DNA of 64,000 bases from Sarcocystis neurona. Its lineage: Eukaryota > Apicomplexa > Conoidasida > Eucoccidiorida > Sarcocystidae. Both the position numbers and the translations under genes were made by a program. Position 1 is the first letter of the stretch, and each line of letters begins with the position of its first letter. The stretch spans positions 3,393,434 through 3,457,433 of the forward strand of contig KL647291.1 of the NCBI GenBank assembly GCA_000727475.1, in the 5' to 3' direction. Of the stretch, positions 33,101-44,779 are shown piece by piece. The notes under the pieces were generated by a model. The model was given only the letters and a program-made list of their open reading frames with translations. It had not been told where the DNA came from and did not search any database.

Positions 33101-36100
33101 ATAGAGTGAGCGTCGACAAGTCAACTTCTCTGTGGCTCCTTTGACGCACAAACAGCGTGGAGGGAAGGCAGACCTGCGTCTTCGACGCTCTGAGAAAATG
33201 AAGTGATTGGCGAGAACATCTTCTTTCCACAATGTCTGCTGTTCCACAATGCTCCTCATTGCTTCTCCGATCCTGAAAATTTCGCAATCAAGTGGCGCTA
33301 CGAATAGATGGGCAGACGTGTTTTTACCATGTGAATTGAGTGCTTCTGTGTAGGACAATTTAGCCGGCGGTGGATTTTCGGCTTTCCCTTCCTTGAAAGT
33401 CGTACTCACTTTCCCTCTTCGAAGGAAAAACCGGCCTTAGCGTATGGTTGTGGGGACACACTCTCTAAAGTATAATCACATAATGAGCGTCCGAGGTGTA
33501 CGGGAATGTCCTGTGAGCACCGTGGATGCCGAACAGGACTCTCTATCACCTTCGATTATGTGCAGGAGGTATTAGAGTCTCGAAGTCTCTACATTGCGTA
33601 AAGCAGATAGTTCCTCTATCTGTGGGCAGCGGCGGAACCCAAGGAGTGCCACGAAACACGTTTTTTTCTTTGCGACCACGATGGCACGTACAGACGGCGG
33701 GAGGCTTGCTGACAGATACAGAAGGTATGCTTGCACCGGGGGTGTTTTTCGTCAGTGCACCACTGAACTTGGGAGTGTTGCAGCGGAAAATTACCTGCGT
33801 CGCTCCTTCTCCACTTGCTCGTACAAAGTACTCTTTTGCTTTCTTCCGTTGCTGAGGCAACGGCCGCTTTCGATGATGTCCTTCAATTCGGACGCTATGT
33901 CAGGATCACACAGAGTGCCATTATCCTTGCACTTGGTGGTCCTGTGGCCAATGGCGCTGCAGTGTACGTTATAGTCCTGGCAGCGGTTGGCAGTGTAGCA
34001 GCGGTCGCCGTGCCACCTCAGTTGAGCCATATGACTGGCGGACTGCCTACTAGAAAAACACTCCCCCGCTTGCGAAAAATGCGGCTGACTTCGGAGAGCA
34101 CGCAAGTAGCCGGTTGGAGTCTTGTTAACAAGAACTGGTTGAGGTGAAATGTTTTTCTCCGTCAGGCCGTCCTTCTTCGTGTCGCGTGTCTCACTGGTAC
34201 CTGGCGCGCTGCTTGCCATGTTGTTTTCCTCCTTGCACTTCGAAGCTGCATCAGTACACCGGCCCTGATCGCATTTTCGTGTCCCTGCTGTACCCTTCCA
34301 TAACACATTTACACACGACGTGGGGCTCAGGTGCCCACTACAAGGAGTGTGCAATGACCTCTGGCACCGAAGGCAGTGGCACGGTCAGTGCCTGATTCGC
34401 GGGTTGCTCACCGCGCAGAGAACTCTGATAGACTCTGTGCGCCTGATGCAGGGCTCCCCTTGCTGCTGCTGCTGCTGCTGCGGTTACGGGCGCAGCTTGT
34501 GTAGCTACGGCAGTGGTATACACGGCATACGGGCGCGCTGGGTGCGCTTTGAAGATCTCAGTCAGCGAGTACTGCTACGCAAACTCACCTGGAAAAGCAC
34601 ATCAACTTGATGAGGATAAAACGGTGGCTATACGACGCGGAAGATGGCAGTGAAAAGGGTTGTAGTGAATTCAAAGCACCTTGGCAGTCAGGTGACGTGA
34701 GCGGGCAGACCTTCACGTTATGGATCCGTGGCACTGCAGCGGTCAAAACAAGTGAGCACCTAAGCGTGATACCATCTTTCACCTCACGAACACAAACTCT
34801 CCATCACATAAGACGCTACATATACTTCGCTTCCTGTGCATCCAGCGATGAAGGAACCTCCACACGTGCGTGGCGTGAAGACAAAGGCATACACATAAGT
34901 ACGCGAAGAAACTGTACGTGCGTACACGCATACACTGCTGACAGACGTGTGTCCTTGTGAAACCCTACATCTAGACAATTAAACACCAAAGTCTTCGTGC
35001 AGACGCACCACTTGTCCCGGATTCTGGCTGTACATCAGCGTCTTTTTCTTCTAGCATTAGTGGCTCCCGTAGCTCTTACTTTCGACAAAGCCGCTCCGGG
35101 ATCCATTCGTGGGTGTGTAAGTCTCTCTAATTGGTTGTCTGCTATTCTTATCCTCGGGCCTTCCACTACTTTCCTGAACCCCAAAAGATATAGGAGGTAC
35201 CCTCTCCTGTTGGGTTCCCTCTGAATCACCAGCGGCGGCTGCCACGGCCAGCGGATCCTTGCTTGAGGGTGCGATTCCTTGCCGTGGTCGCATGTGCTCT
35301 GTCCTGTTTTCCCGTCCTCTGACGGTTCTGCTAACTCTTGGGTTCCAAACTGGGACAAAAGCAGTTCGAGGGCGACCCCCAACTCCATCCACCCTGTACA
35401 GCCCCAAACGGGAATCCACTACGTACCTGTACGGGCCACCACCATGTCCACAACACGCTGTAGCCTTATCCATGTCATGAGCTGAGGCGCAGCGTTGTCT
35501 GCGCTTCATCCTTTGTCCACCCATGACCGGCAACGACGCCGCTGTAGCCTCAAGACTACGCTTCCATATCGCTCGCTGCCTGACAAACTGGGCGCGACAC
35601 CTCCTACGATGTACTGGCGAAAAAGCACGCTCACCCTCCGTGTGCGCCGAGGAGACATGCCGATGTCGCTTGACGGCAGCTGTCGTTGATGCGCACCTGC
35701 GGCGGGACGCGGCGAAAGAAAGTGCATCTGCGGACGCTGCGAACCTGCTACAGCGCGCGTCACCCTGTTCCCTTACGTTAGCCGAAGTCTTCATCCAGAC
35801 ACCGCCGTCTATGCTGCAGTCCGACGTGCATGCATCTCCTTGCTCGGTCAGCCTTGAGCTACTGGCGCGGCGTCTGCCGCTCACAGGTAAAGAGGACGAA
35901 GCCGTTGTGGCACAGAAAGCATCAGACGGGTTAGAAGTGACCGCAGAAGGGCGATGTTGGACACGGACCCGGAAGGCGGCGGTAGTACGTCGGCAGTCAC
36001 GTGCAGCTTCAGTCGCAAGGCGTTTGTACACCTGACATTCGGACAAAACTGTTTCCTGTATATCTAGCCAGTGTTGCTGCGTATCACCTCGGATCTGCTG

Positions 36101-36946
36101 AAGCAGATGATACGTAACGTCGTCTTCCACCTCACAGTCACTGTTTGTTGTGCTGTCTATCTCTTGCGACTTGCTCGGTAGCATTACTGGAGACACACAA
36201 CTCCGCAACGGCACTGCTCCTCCTGCGACTGAAGCAGGTTCCACTAGCACACTTAATTTTGCTGTTAAATCATCGGCAACGGACGTCGAGGCCTTCAGCC
36301 GCTTTGTGTGTTGTGAAGGGCACAGCTCAGGACTCACTTCGGAACATTCTACATTAGTTCCGGCAATCGTCACCGCACCACCTCCGGACGTACTTGGAGC
36401 TGGTTCCTCACGGGTCCAGCTCCATGTTTTCCCGTCGGTCACACCGTTGACTATTAACTCTGCTGGTGGCCGTCCCTCTGACGCAGACGTCCGTGACAGA
36501 TTCTCCCCTACGCCGTCGGGAGAGACCCTACAAAAAGCAGCAGCTGGGAGTGGTGCACCCTTGGCTATCGTTTCACTACACATAGGGATACCCAGGTATT
36601 CAGAAATCGTTGCAGGTTGCCGTGTTACTGCCTTCCAAGCAGTATCAGACGCTACAGCTGCAGCAGCGGGAGGACGCCATCTCTCTGTCAAATCAGTGGT
36701 AGGCCTCAAGTGGTCGACAACCTGTTGCTGCAACAGAATCCCCGTGAACGGTCGTGAGGGAGGGGGTGTCTGGGTTTTGTCAAGCTCTGCCTGTAGGGCC
36801 GCAACGATGGAGCAGCTTTCCAGAGCGTCATTGTCTTCTTCAAGGGCATCGTACACGGCGGGCGAACAAATTTTTTGCTTAGCGACTGACATAACTGACA
36901 GGCTGCGTCCACAGTGAAGCAGAGCGGGAGCAGTGGGGCGCTCCAT
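30176..36946 (-). CDS. Large IQ-motif (calmodulin-binding type) protein, multi-exon, 3' end unresolved
   Basis: Model in transcript order: 36946-35080, 34733-34589, 34337-33795, 33272-33174, 32176-31279, 30604-30370, 30246-30176. All phases agree, giving 1286 codons in frame with no stop. Exon 1 starts MERPTAP and is low-complexity and charged. Exon 5 opens with two ~29-residue coiled-coil repeats (LQMAFEDSASRKEAEQQQ / MQMASEDSTSRAVAEHQW). Three IQ motifs follow near residues 1119, 1151 and 1184: AAKKIQKAWQ, VRRIQALYRGRQARR, AAAKIQ|AVYRGHSIRKSL. The third is split by a GC-AG intron (CAG|GCAAGC). IQ motifs bind calmodulin or myosin light chains, so a cytoskeletal role is inferred. Alternative: two genes, one ending at 34408 through an exon 34504-34408 and one starting at the ATG at 34219. 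The 188-bp gap this leaves makes the single-gene model likelier. Confidence 0.55.
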
Positions 36947-37009
36947 GGATCGTAACGATTGAAGGAGGAAGCGCTGTCTGGTTTGCGTACCACCGGTGAA
37001 TGACACGGT

Positions 37010-39962
37010 TCAATATGTTTTTACGTCCAATCATCGGCAGGTCTTGGTAAGTGCTGCAGACGACAAAAGGGAATCAGAAAACTCAGTTTGAAGTCTCCTG
37101 TTTCTTTAAGCTGACACTGATACGTCGTGCAGTACTACCGCTGTCAACTGATCAGCTGGGTGGGAGTTCGTCTGAGGTTGCGGGATCATCTGAAAGCATA
37201 TGCGCCTGCATCTGGACAGTTCCTTGCAGCAGCGTTGAACATTCTGGTGAAGCCCCTTGTCGTGCGCCAGAGAGTGTAGACGACTGGAAAAGCAGCCGGA
37301 ACTTTCTGCACAGGAGATTTCCGACCTCTTCGTTTATGCAAGATAAGGTGCCGTTCTGAACCTCGTGCTCCTCGTTCTGCACAAGTCAGCTGCAGGGATG
37401 ATCACGCCAATGAGAACGAAGTTTTTCTGCATCTGCAGAGTTCCGCAGGCGTGCGTGTAGTAAGGTCCCTGGAGGGCCACGCTCAGCGTGTGGACTCGGG
37501 ACAGGCGAAACAACCGTCACCGAGAAGTGAGACACGTCAAGGGAGCACTAAGTACTGCCTACCGCCCTCTACTCGCCTCTGTACGTAAACGGAAAATCGC
37601 AGAGGCACTTGCAGAGTTGGACTGTGGATTTGTTCGCCATTGACGGCGCCTGCTGCCACAAGCAAAACAATCGAATCTGCTCAGCGGAGACAGCACCTCC
37701 CCGCCCCACGGAAGCCACCGCAAGAGGGACATCGCCACTTAGCAGTTGAACGTCATGACGCGGACGCCTCCGTCTTACATGTCACAACTTCAAAAAGAAA
37801 ACAACGACCGTATTCGTCAACTCCGGGTTTAGACCACTACCGTTATACCTCCACACGGCACAACGTTCGCGACGGCGTCGCCTTACGAGGTTTTTAGTTG
37901 AAAAAGACAAGTTTCCCGCCGTCTTTCCGTGGGAGAAAGACCGGTATAGAACGTAGTCGCTAATGGGATCCTCTGAGAAAGGCTTAGTTCAAGCTTTCTC
38001 CTCGCAGCAGCACCAGCAGCAGCAGTTCAACCGCCTGCAGCAGTCGCGCAGGTAGCTGAGGCCCCACAATGCGCAGCAGCACAGCTCTGGTTTGAAACAC
38101 AGGACAGGAAGGAACGTAGACGTTCGCCTCCTTTGCAAATGCAGTCTCCTTGGATTGCCGCGTTTGTCGGTAGGTAACGCGTTTTCAATGATACCCTCGA
38201 CTTACATGCAATAGTATTGAAAGGACTGAAGCAATTTGAAAGCAGCGGGAACAAGCAGTCCCGGGGTGCACGTGAACAATAATAATGCTCCTGGTATTCT
38301 GTAGACAAACCTTCCTTTACTCGAATACATTAAGCACTGCGGACATACACTTATCTATACGCGATCAGAACTATGTACCTGTGCACCAGATAGTGAACAC
38401 CATGGAATTTCACTCGTAGCCGTAATCTTGCTACCTATGGTGCGACTTATAGACGGAATGGTGGAGCTACGTTCTCGAGTATTTCCTTGCACCCCAAACA
38501 AGGCTCTACTTTCTCCTGAGTACGCACTACGGGTTTAGCTGCTACGCATGAACACCCCCTCCTGGGGAGGCTCCACTTTTCGCAATAGTAAATGCAACGG
38601 TTTCACATGTAACTACATGAATATACTGCTCGACAAGACGTCCTTGTGCAGTAGTGGAGTGCCAGTGTTCAAAAACAGCCACTCGATCTAGAAAAATGGC
38701 TGCTGGAAAACGTTTTAAAAGGTTGCCCCCAAGGACAGTTGTAGATACTGCGGCAAGTTCTACAAGAGTAAATGGACACAAAAGAACAGTGCCTTTCGTC
38801 ACGCGTAGACTTTTCTCTACAGACTCAAAGATCCCACCGCTCGCCCTTGTTCATATCTGCACAGTGGTTTTAAAAGTCTAGACAGGTAGTCCTAGACTTG
38901 GGACTGCGTTATCCTGTTACAACACGGTCAAGAAAAACGTAAAGGATGCCACTCGTTGGTTATGCTCCTTGTTGGGTGGTGGGGCTTCGTTGCCCGTTTG
39001 TGTTCTTCAACTCGTTCTACCTCTCTCAGGGAGGGCAAGTAAGTTGTTATTTCGCGTTCACGGGGGCGAAGCTGCGCTCCTGAGGATCTCCCAACTATCC
39101 GCTACAGCGCACGCACACGCAGGCTTCGTGATGCCGCCTTGCCCAAATTAATCGAGAAATGACTTCCATCGAGATGAACACACCCAGTCGCCGGCCGCTA
39201 CCTGCCGCTGTATGCGTGCGACGCTGGAAATCCAATGCATGAAGCTCCTGTTCAGCGTAGACACTTCCCAGTCTCACTTTATACCGGTCGGATGGATCTC
39301 ATCTGCCAACGATTCCTCGACAATGCGCTGTACGCTCGGTCTCTACCCCCTGGTCGGAGCCGTCTTGTTTTGCTGAGCTCGTCATGTTGGCAGGGAAGGA
39401 GAAGGTCGCTGTCGCATATTTCGACACCTCCTCGCTGTATTCCTTGCCTGCTCGATTACCGGGCCTATGAATGCTTATGGTGGTGATGATGATCCTTGTG
39501 ATGTTCATGGTGGTGGTGATGATGATGTTCCTTGTGTTCTACAAAACACACAGCCGGCGAAGAGTTGATTAATTTTTAGCTTTGGGAACCGATGACTGGT
39601 GTACCGTAAACTGATCAAGACCTAGTGTATTGTTCGCGTTGCTCTGGCAGCCAGCAGTGGTTCCAGTAAACGGCAGTGTGCTTACCACTACACGTAGTGT
39701 ACCGCTTTCCGGATTTCCCTGCGACAAACTACAGTGCAGAGGCGGCCGAACCCTACTGTGACGGGCCACTAGGTAAAGACGGACTCACCCTCGTGTGCTT
39801 TTCTCTCCTCCTTCTCTTTCTTCTTCTTCTTCTTCTTTTCCTCCTCAGGGTCTTCAAAAGCATTAAAAAACATGCAAGACAGAAAAGAACAATTGTAGGT
39901 TTCACTTGCGCAAACATGATATCTCTCCCTGCGCACCACGTTTGAGCACCTCTTGTTATAAG
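37010..39962. other. Unassigned, low-repeat stretch
   Basis: Ordinary composition, with no long open frame and no recognisable exon. It includes a TGG/TGA triplet repeat at 39476-39535 (ATGGTGGTGATGATGAT twice) and a CTT triplet run at 39812-39846. It may hold upstream exons or the promoter of the minus-strand gene starting at 36946. Confidence 0.4.
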
Positions 39963-40518
39963 TCACACTGGCAGTGTTTTTCGTAGACTTAAAAACTTGA
40001 TATTTCGTCCTCCTTTTGCTTGATGCGAAGGTGCTGTTGTGAGGAGGCTCCGATAGTGTTTTTCTGCCGAGGATGAGGGACATCTATGCGACAGCTTTCT
40101 GTTCGTTTTCGTGCGACGACGCTTTACGTACGAAGTACCCCCCACCTACGGCGCCCCCGTCCTTACAGTAATACTCGTTTTGTGCGCTTCTTCTACAGCT
40201 ACGAGTGTGTTGTACCGTCTCGCCTCATCCTAAAGAGTGCACCTTAGATGAGGTGGTGATTTCTCGAATCTCACCTTCAAGACCAACTTCCTTCAATTCC
40301 ATCTGAGTAAGTTTGTCCGGACTCTCATCTTCTATCATTGCAAGGTGTGGACTCAGTCCCCGTTCTGTACGAGAGAAGTAGGACCTGGGATGGTGGAGCA
40401 ACACCTTTCCCTTCTCTGCTATCCAGTTCAAGCCGACTGCATCTGCGTGTTGGTAATAGCTCCCCCATAACGTGAACCACTGAAAACAGCCCACCACGAC
40501 GCATATGAAATGTCTCAT
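39963..40518 (-). CDS. Small predicted secreted protein, two exons
   Basis: Exon 1 40518-40275 starts at ATG with a hydrophobic N-terminus (MRHFICVVVGCFQWFTLWGS) that looks like a signal peptide. An acidic middle follows (IEDESPDKLTQMELKEVGLE) up to a donor GTGAGA at 40274. Exon 2 40063-39963 follows an acceptor CATCCTCGGCAG, enters in the required phase and encodes a basic tail (KHYRSLLTTAPSHQAKGGRN...) ending at TGA. The intron is 211 bp and the predicted protein 114 residues. I recognise no family. Small secreted proteins with this layout are common among coccidian secretory-organelle or surface proteins, which is inference only. Only one splice pair supports the join. Confidence 0.5.
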
Positions 40519-43500
40519 TCTGAACTCAGAAAAGACAAAGACAAGCTGGTTTTCCTTTTAAGTAATTACAGTTGAAGTGTGTGAATGTAGTGCGCTGCTG
40601 CCACTCACCGGGGGAACACTCTCCAACAAAAATTTCACAAGCGATGCAGGCATGCTGCAAGAAGCAGACGACCCAGACACGACCGATAATACTACGCTAT
40701 AAAGTGCCTGCACTTCGTAACCGTGTCACAAACGGTGGGAAATATTGTGCCCCGGAAAAGAAAATTTGTACATCCACGAGCCTTCTAGAGGTAATGGAAC
40801 TTCACCTGTCTGCCCGTAAGGCCTCTCCACGCTCGGGACGACTCCGCTCGAAGGAAACGGTAAAGCTCGGGAAGATGATGAGTACCATTATATAGTTCTC
40901 AGACCCTCACCCACTTCCGCAGACAACAATGATTTGCCTCTCAAACTAGTGACACTGAATCTTGAAGAACGATGCGTACTGGGGGCGTGTATCGCAGTAA
41001 ACTGAACGGATGATCCCTCGTGCGAACTACGTCTTGTAAAAGACGGACCACTTAGGCAGCTCTTCTGTCTGGTACCAGCGTGCCACTGCAGCGGTCCATT
41101 GCCAGGGATAAAACGACCCAGCACGCCTATGGTGCATCCATGTGTCGATACTCGTAAAGATGTGTTCTTTCGTGATGGACAGCAAGAAGAAGTCTTTTAC
41201 CGTAGGTCGATCGGAAATGGCCGTGCGTAGTTAGTGCATCGATGAGCTGCAGTGCGCATGGTTAGCACTTTCGACTGCAATGCGCTTAACTCACTCCAGT
41301 GAGGTGAATGCTCCTCGCGTATATATACAAACGTACAAACATATAATAATGTTAACAGATGTCGAGCTTGAGCACTTGCAGATCTCGCCTCACCGGGGTG
41401 TCTGGACTGCAACTGATGCCTATGGTCAGCATAACGTCCAGCCCACCTGCACAGTTGCTTCCGGTAACCACTACCGTTTGACATTGTCCTCATCTATATT
41501 TACTAGTGGATGCCCTTGTTACGGTTGCCTACACGCTCTGCGGAATCTCACTTCGAGCCTGCAGTGTTTCAGGTGGAGCTCGTGGCTCGTGTGAAGCTTT
41601 ATGATAGAGGTCATCATTTCTCATCTGACGCGCCGTGGTTTTCAAACGGGCGCTAGGCGAACGTGCACGTGCCACTAAAAGGCACTCCGCAGAAGGACCA
41701 GAATTAGACGTGGGTGTAGGCTGCGCCATCCGTCTATTTGTTAACTGTCAAGCAGCAGCCGCCTCGAACAAGTCGTGGCAAACGGGATAAAAGTCAGGAT
41801 CACCAGGGATGACAACGTAGAGTTTTTAATGTCCACCACACATGTGTGGGCAGTGGAAGTGATTATGACCGTAGAGGCAGACACCAAAAATGGGCGCCGG
41901 CAAAAGTGCGCTGTTCCCACGTGTACGTGTGGGTGTGGTGTGTTTTTTGTAGCTTTCTCTAAAGAGAAAGAAGCGTTTTTCCACTTTGGCCCTACCACCT
42001 CTCCATGCCACGAAATGACGACGCACCTGCGGGGTCGCTGCACGGTGAGGAATCCGCATACGCAACCAAGGTATGTCAGACACGGATGTTGCAGAATGTG
42101 TAGGTTGTCGGCTCCGTGGAGCTACAGTCCGCATCGGTTTCACTGGTGTGACCCCGTACAGGTATCAGTGCAGGAGTCAGTGGACCGATTCATCACCTCA
42201 CACGAAAGGTGCTCACACAATAGTGAGCCCGCTACTTTGTTGCTGCGTCCGGATGCAGTACGCATGTTATATGTGTAAGAGGAATCTCCCTTCGAAGCGG
42301 CGCATCGTGACCCTTCCTGGACACAGCAAACGCCTTTCGTCCACGTTACATGCTATGGTTGCACGTACAAGAATCACTCGACGTCACCACCGCCAGACGT
42401 CAACAAACCTTCGCTATTCTGGGCTGAGGAGGCTGTGACGGGTGGATTCCTCGTAAAGAACGCCTGGGTGTCAACTGTTTTTATTCATTCGCCGTGGGGC
42501 ATGAGGTTACGAGAATGCAGATTGATCAATCGGGTGCTCAAAGTGACCTTCCCGTCTAGCAGTGCAGACGTCACGTGCTGGAGGGTGCCTTCTCCAGCAT
42601 AAGGTGAATCTCGCACGAGAACTGCTACCACAGCGAGTGCTGCCAGGTCACTGCTACGATGCGTATCATTTTCGTCGAGGTGATGGACTGCGCCACGAAA
42701 GCCCTCTAGTAGAGCGGCATATAAAGAAAGTGAGGACCGCTTTCTTTCAAAGGTGACGTAATTCCTTGTGCGTCGGCATGTCGGAAAAACAGGAAAAGAA
42801 CAGCATAATTTGTTCGAAAGGTGATTTTATTCACCCCGTGCCCGAGTGTCGGGACAGTAGGAAAAGGATAACACACCGACGGAAATCCGCCACCGACACG
42901 AATGGCCCCTGAGCATCTTTTGCATAATGTGAGGTAGTGCAGATGTCGTCAGGAAATTTTCCTGTTGAACATTCTCACCTCAACAGTAGGTCGTGGATAG
43001 GATGTGGGCCCTCCAGCGGTTGAATCCGTCCCAAGACGGTTCATCGACACCATAGACATGCCCACGTGTATATTGATCAGTTGGTCTGAGAGGGTATGGT
43101 TGATACACTGACGCCGTGCACGCGCGGTCATAACACTAGTGGTTCACCTTTTTCGTGGTTCACCTTTTCGTCTCAAGAGCCGCAGGCACCAGCTGTCGAA
43201 CACCTGCACACGGCTTCTTTGTGGTTTGCAGCGAGCCCTGCTCTTTCTTCACTGTGCTCCTGCGACAAAATTGTCTGCGCGCAGTTGCAGTATCGTCCTC
43301 AACGTCATGCTCGACACGCAGTCTTTGTAGAAGCAATCGTCGTTAGCACGGCCTAACGACGTGCGCGCATAGCGTCTGACAGGGGCATCTACTTCCCGCG
43401 CGTCCGTAGTTTTAATTATCTCTGCGAATTACGTATTCGACTTTTTCCCACCGCTCCACGGGGAAAAAATGCCCGGAAGAGACGTGTATCCAATGCGATG

Positions 43501-44779
43501 GGCAGGTGGTGTTCCAATACAATATACAGACGAATCCACGTTCTGGTCGCATATGTGCAGAACAAGCGGAAAAGCCAACATCTCACAAGCTTTTCAGTCA
43601 TTCATACGCGCAGGCGAGTGTCTGTAGATGCGTGTGCCTCTTCGAGTGACATGTGTGCTCGTTTTGTGCTACGTCGGAAAACACTGCATTCGGAGAGCTT
43701 CCCGGTACGTACCGCGCTGCACGCTCTCTTCACAGCTCCCATCCGCCACTGTGCTTTATTGCTTGAAACCCTCGGGGTAGAGCAGCAGTATAGGAGGGAA
43801 GTGCTCCCGTCAGTCTGTTCCCATCAGAAAATCAACAAACGTGGAAGAACCTACGGAAACACCATTTATTTTCATTTTCATCAGTATTCGATACGCCGGC
43901 AGTCTACACCCAGTGTGCCACTACGCTCAGAGGGACGACGGTCCGAGGGGGACGCTTGAATTCTGCTGACGATGCGGTGGGACAGGTTTCGCACGCCGGG
44001 AGTCGCGAAAAACTAAGATTTTTCTTCCGTGCTTTCACTTTGATTCTTTCCCTTCCTGAGTTCGTTGAAGCGTCACCTTCTCTGTTTTATCCCCTAATGC
44101 GCGTCTTCAGCCGTGTAGCCCATCTCCGTTCTCCTCCCCCCGCCACGCGTTTTCTCCCCTGTTGCGCTTTTGTGGTGCAGTAGTTCACTCGAAAGCCTCC
44201 TGCTACACTAATTTCATGCAGATGTAGTGTTCTCTTGAAACGTTCTGGCTATTCGGCAATTCGACGAGCACCCTGCAGAGAGTAAACCCTGCCCCTAACT
44301 GGGGGAGCCGCCGGCGTTCGACATCCACCGTACCCCTTCCACAGTACAGCAGCTGTGCGTTTCTTACAACCCTTTCAGCCCCTCTTTCCGAAAGCTTGCG
44401 TGAAATTTGATCGAGGGCCGAAATCACTTCAACACAACGGATTACGGAGTCTTTTGGGTGAATGTCCTTCTAGGACGTTCCGGACTTCAAACGGCCGCCC
44501 ATGTTTCTCCCTGCCCCTTTTGTCGTCGTCCTAGTGTAGCCTCCTAATCGTGGACTCGCCCAGAAAATTTCGTTCCCGCCCCCACAGTTGCTTTTTTCTT
44601 GCGTTTCGAGGGAACCATTACAGTGAACCTTCAGTTCAAGAGGGTGTTGACTCCGGCCGTCTACCGAAATCCTCGCGCCCTGCAGGCACACTCTCTGCGC
44701 GCTGCCACAGCTCCAGATTCCTGTGGTGTTCGTGCGAAGCTCTCCGAATTTTTTGGTTTATTGGGAATTCACCCCGAAA
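40519..44779. other. Unassigned stretch upstream of the CHTOP-type gene
   Basis: Mostly non-repetitive DNA with short open frames on both strands. A 504-bp plus frame at 41775-42278 overlaps equally long minus frames, and I could not decide between them. A small tandem duplication GTGGTTCACCTTTTTC/GTGGTTCACCTTTTCG lies at 43139-43171. The 44000-44180 segment is pyrimidine-rich and could be leader or intron of the gene at 44780. Confidence 0.4.

Noticed and set aside
39769..40083. 104-residue minus frame with Glu/Lys run (CTT triplet antisense)
   Set aside because: It overlaps exon 2 of the predicted secreted protein in another frame. The phase required by the splice pair selects the shorter frame ending at 39963, and the Glu/Lys run is repeat-driven.
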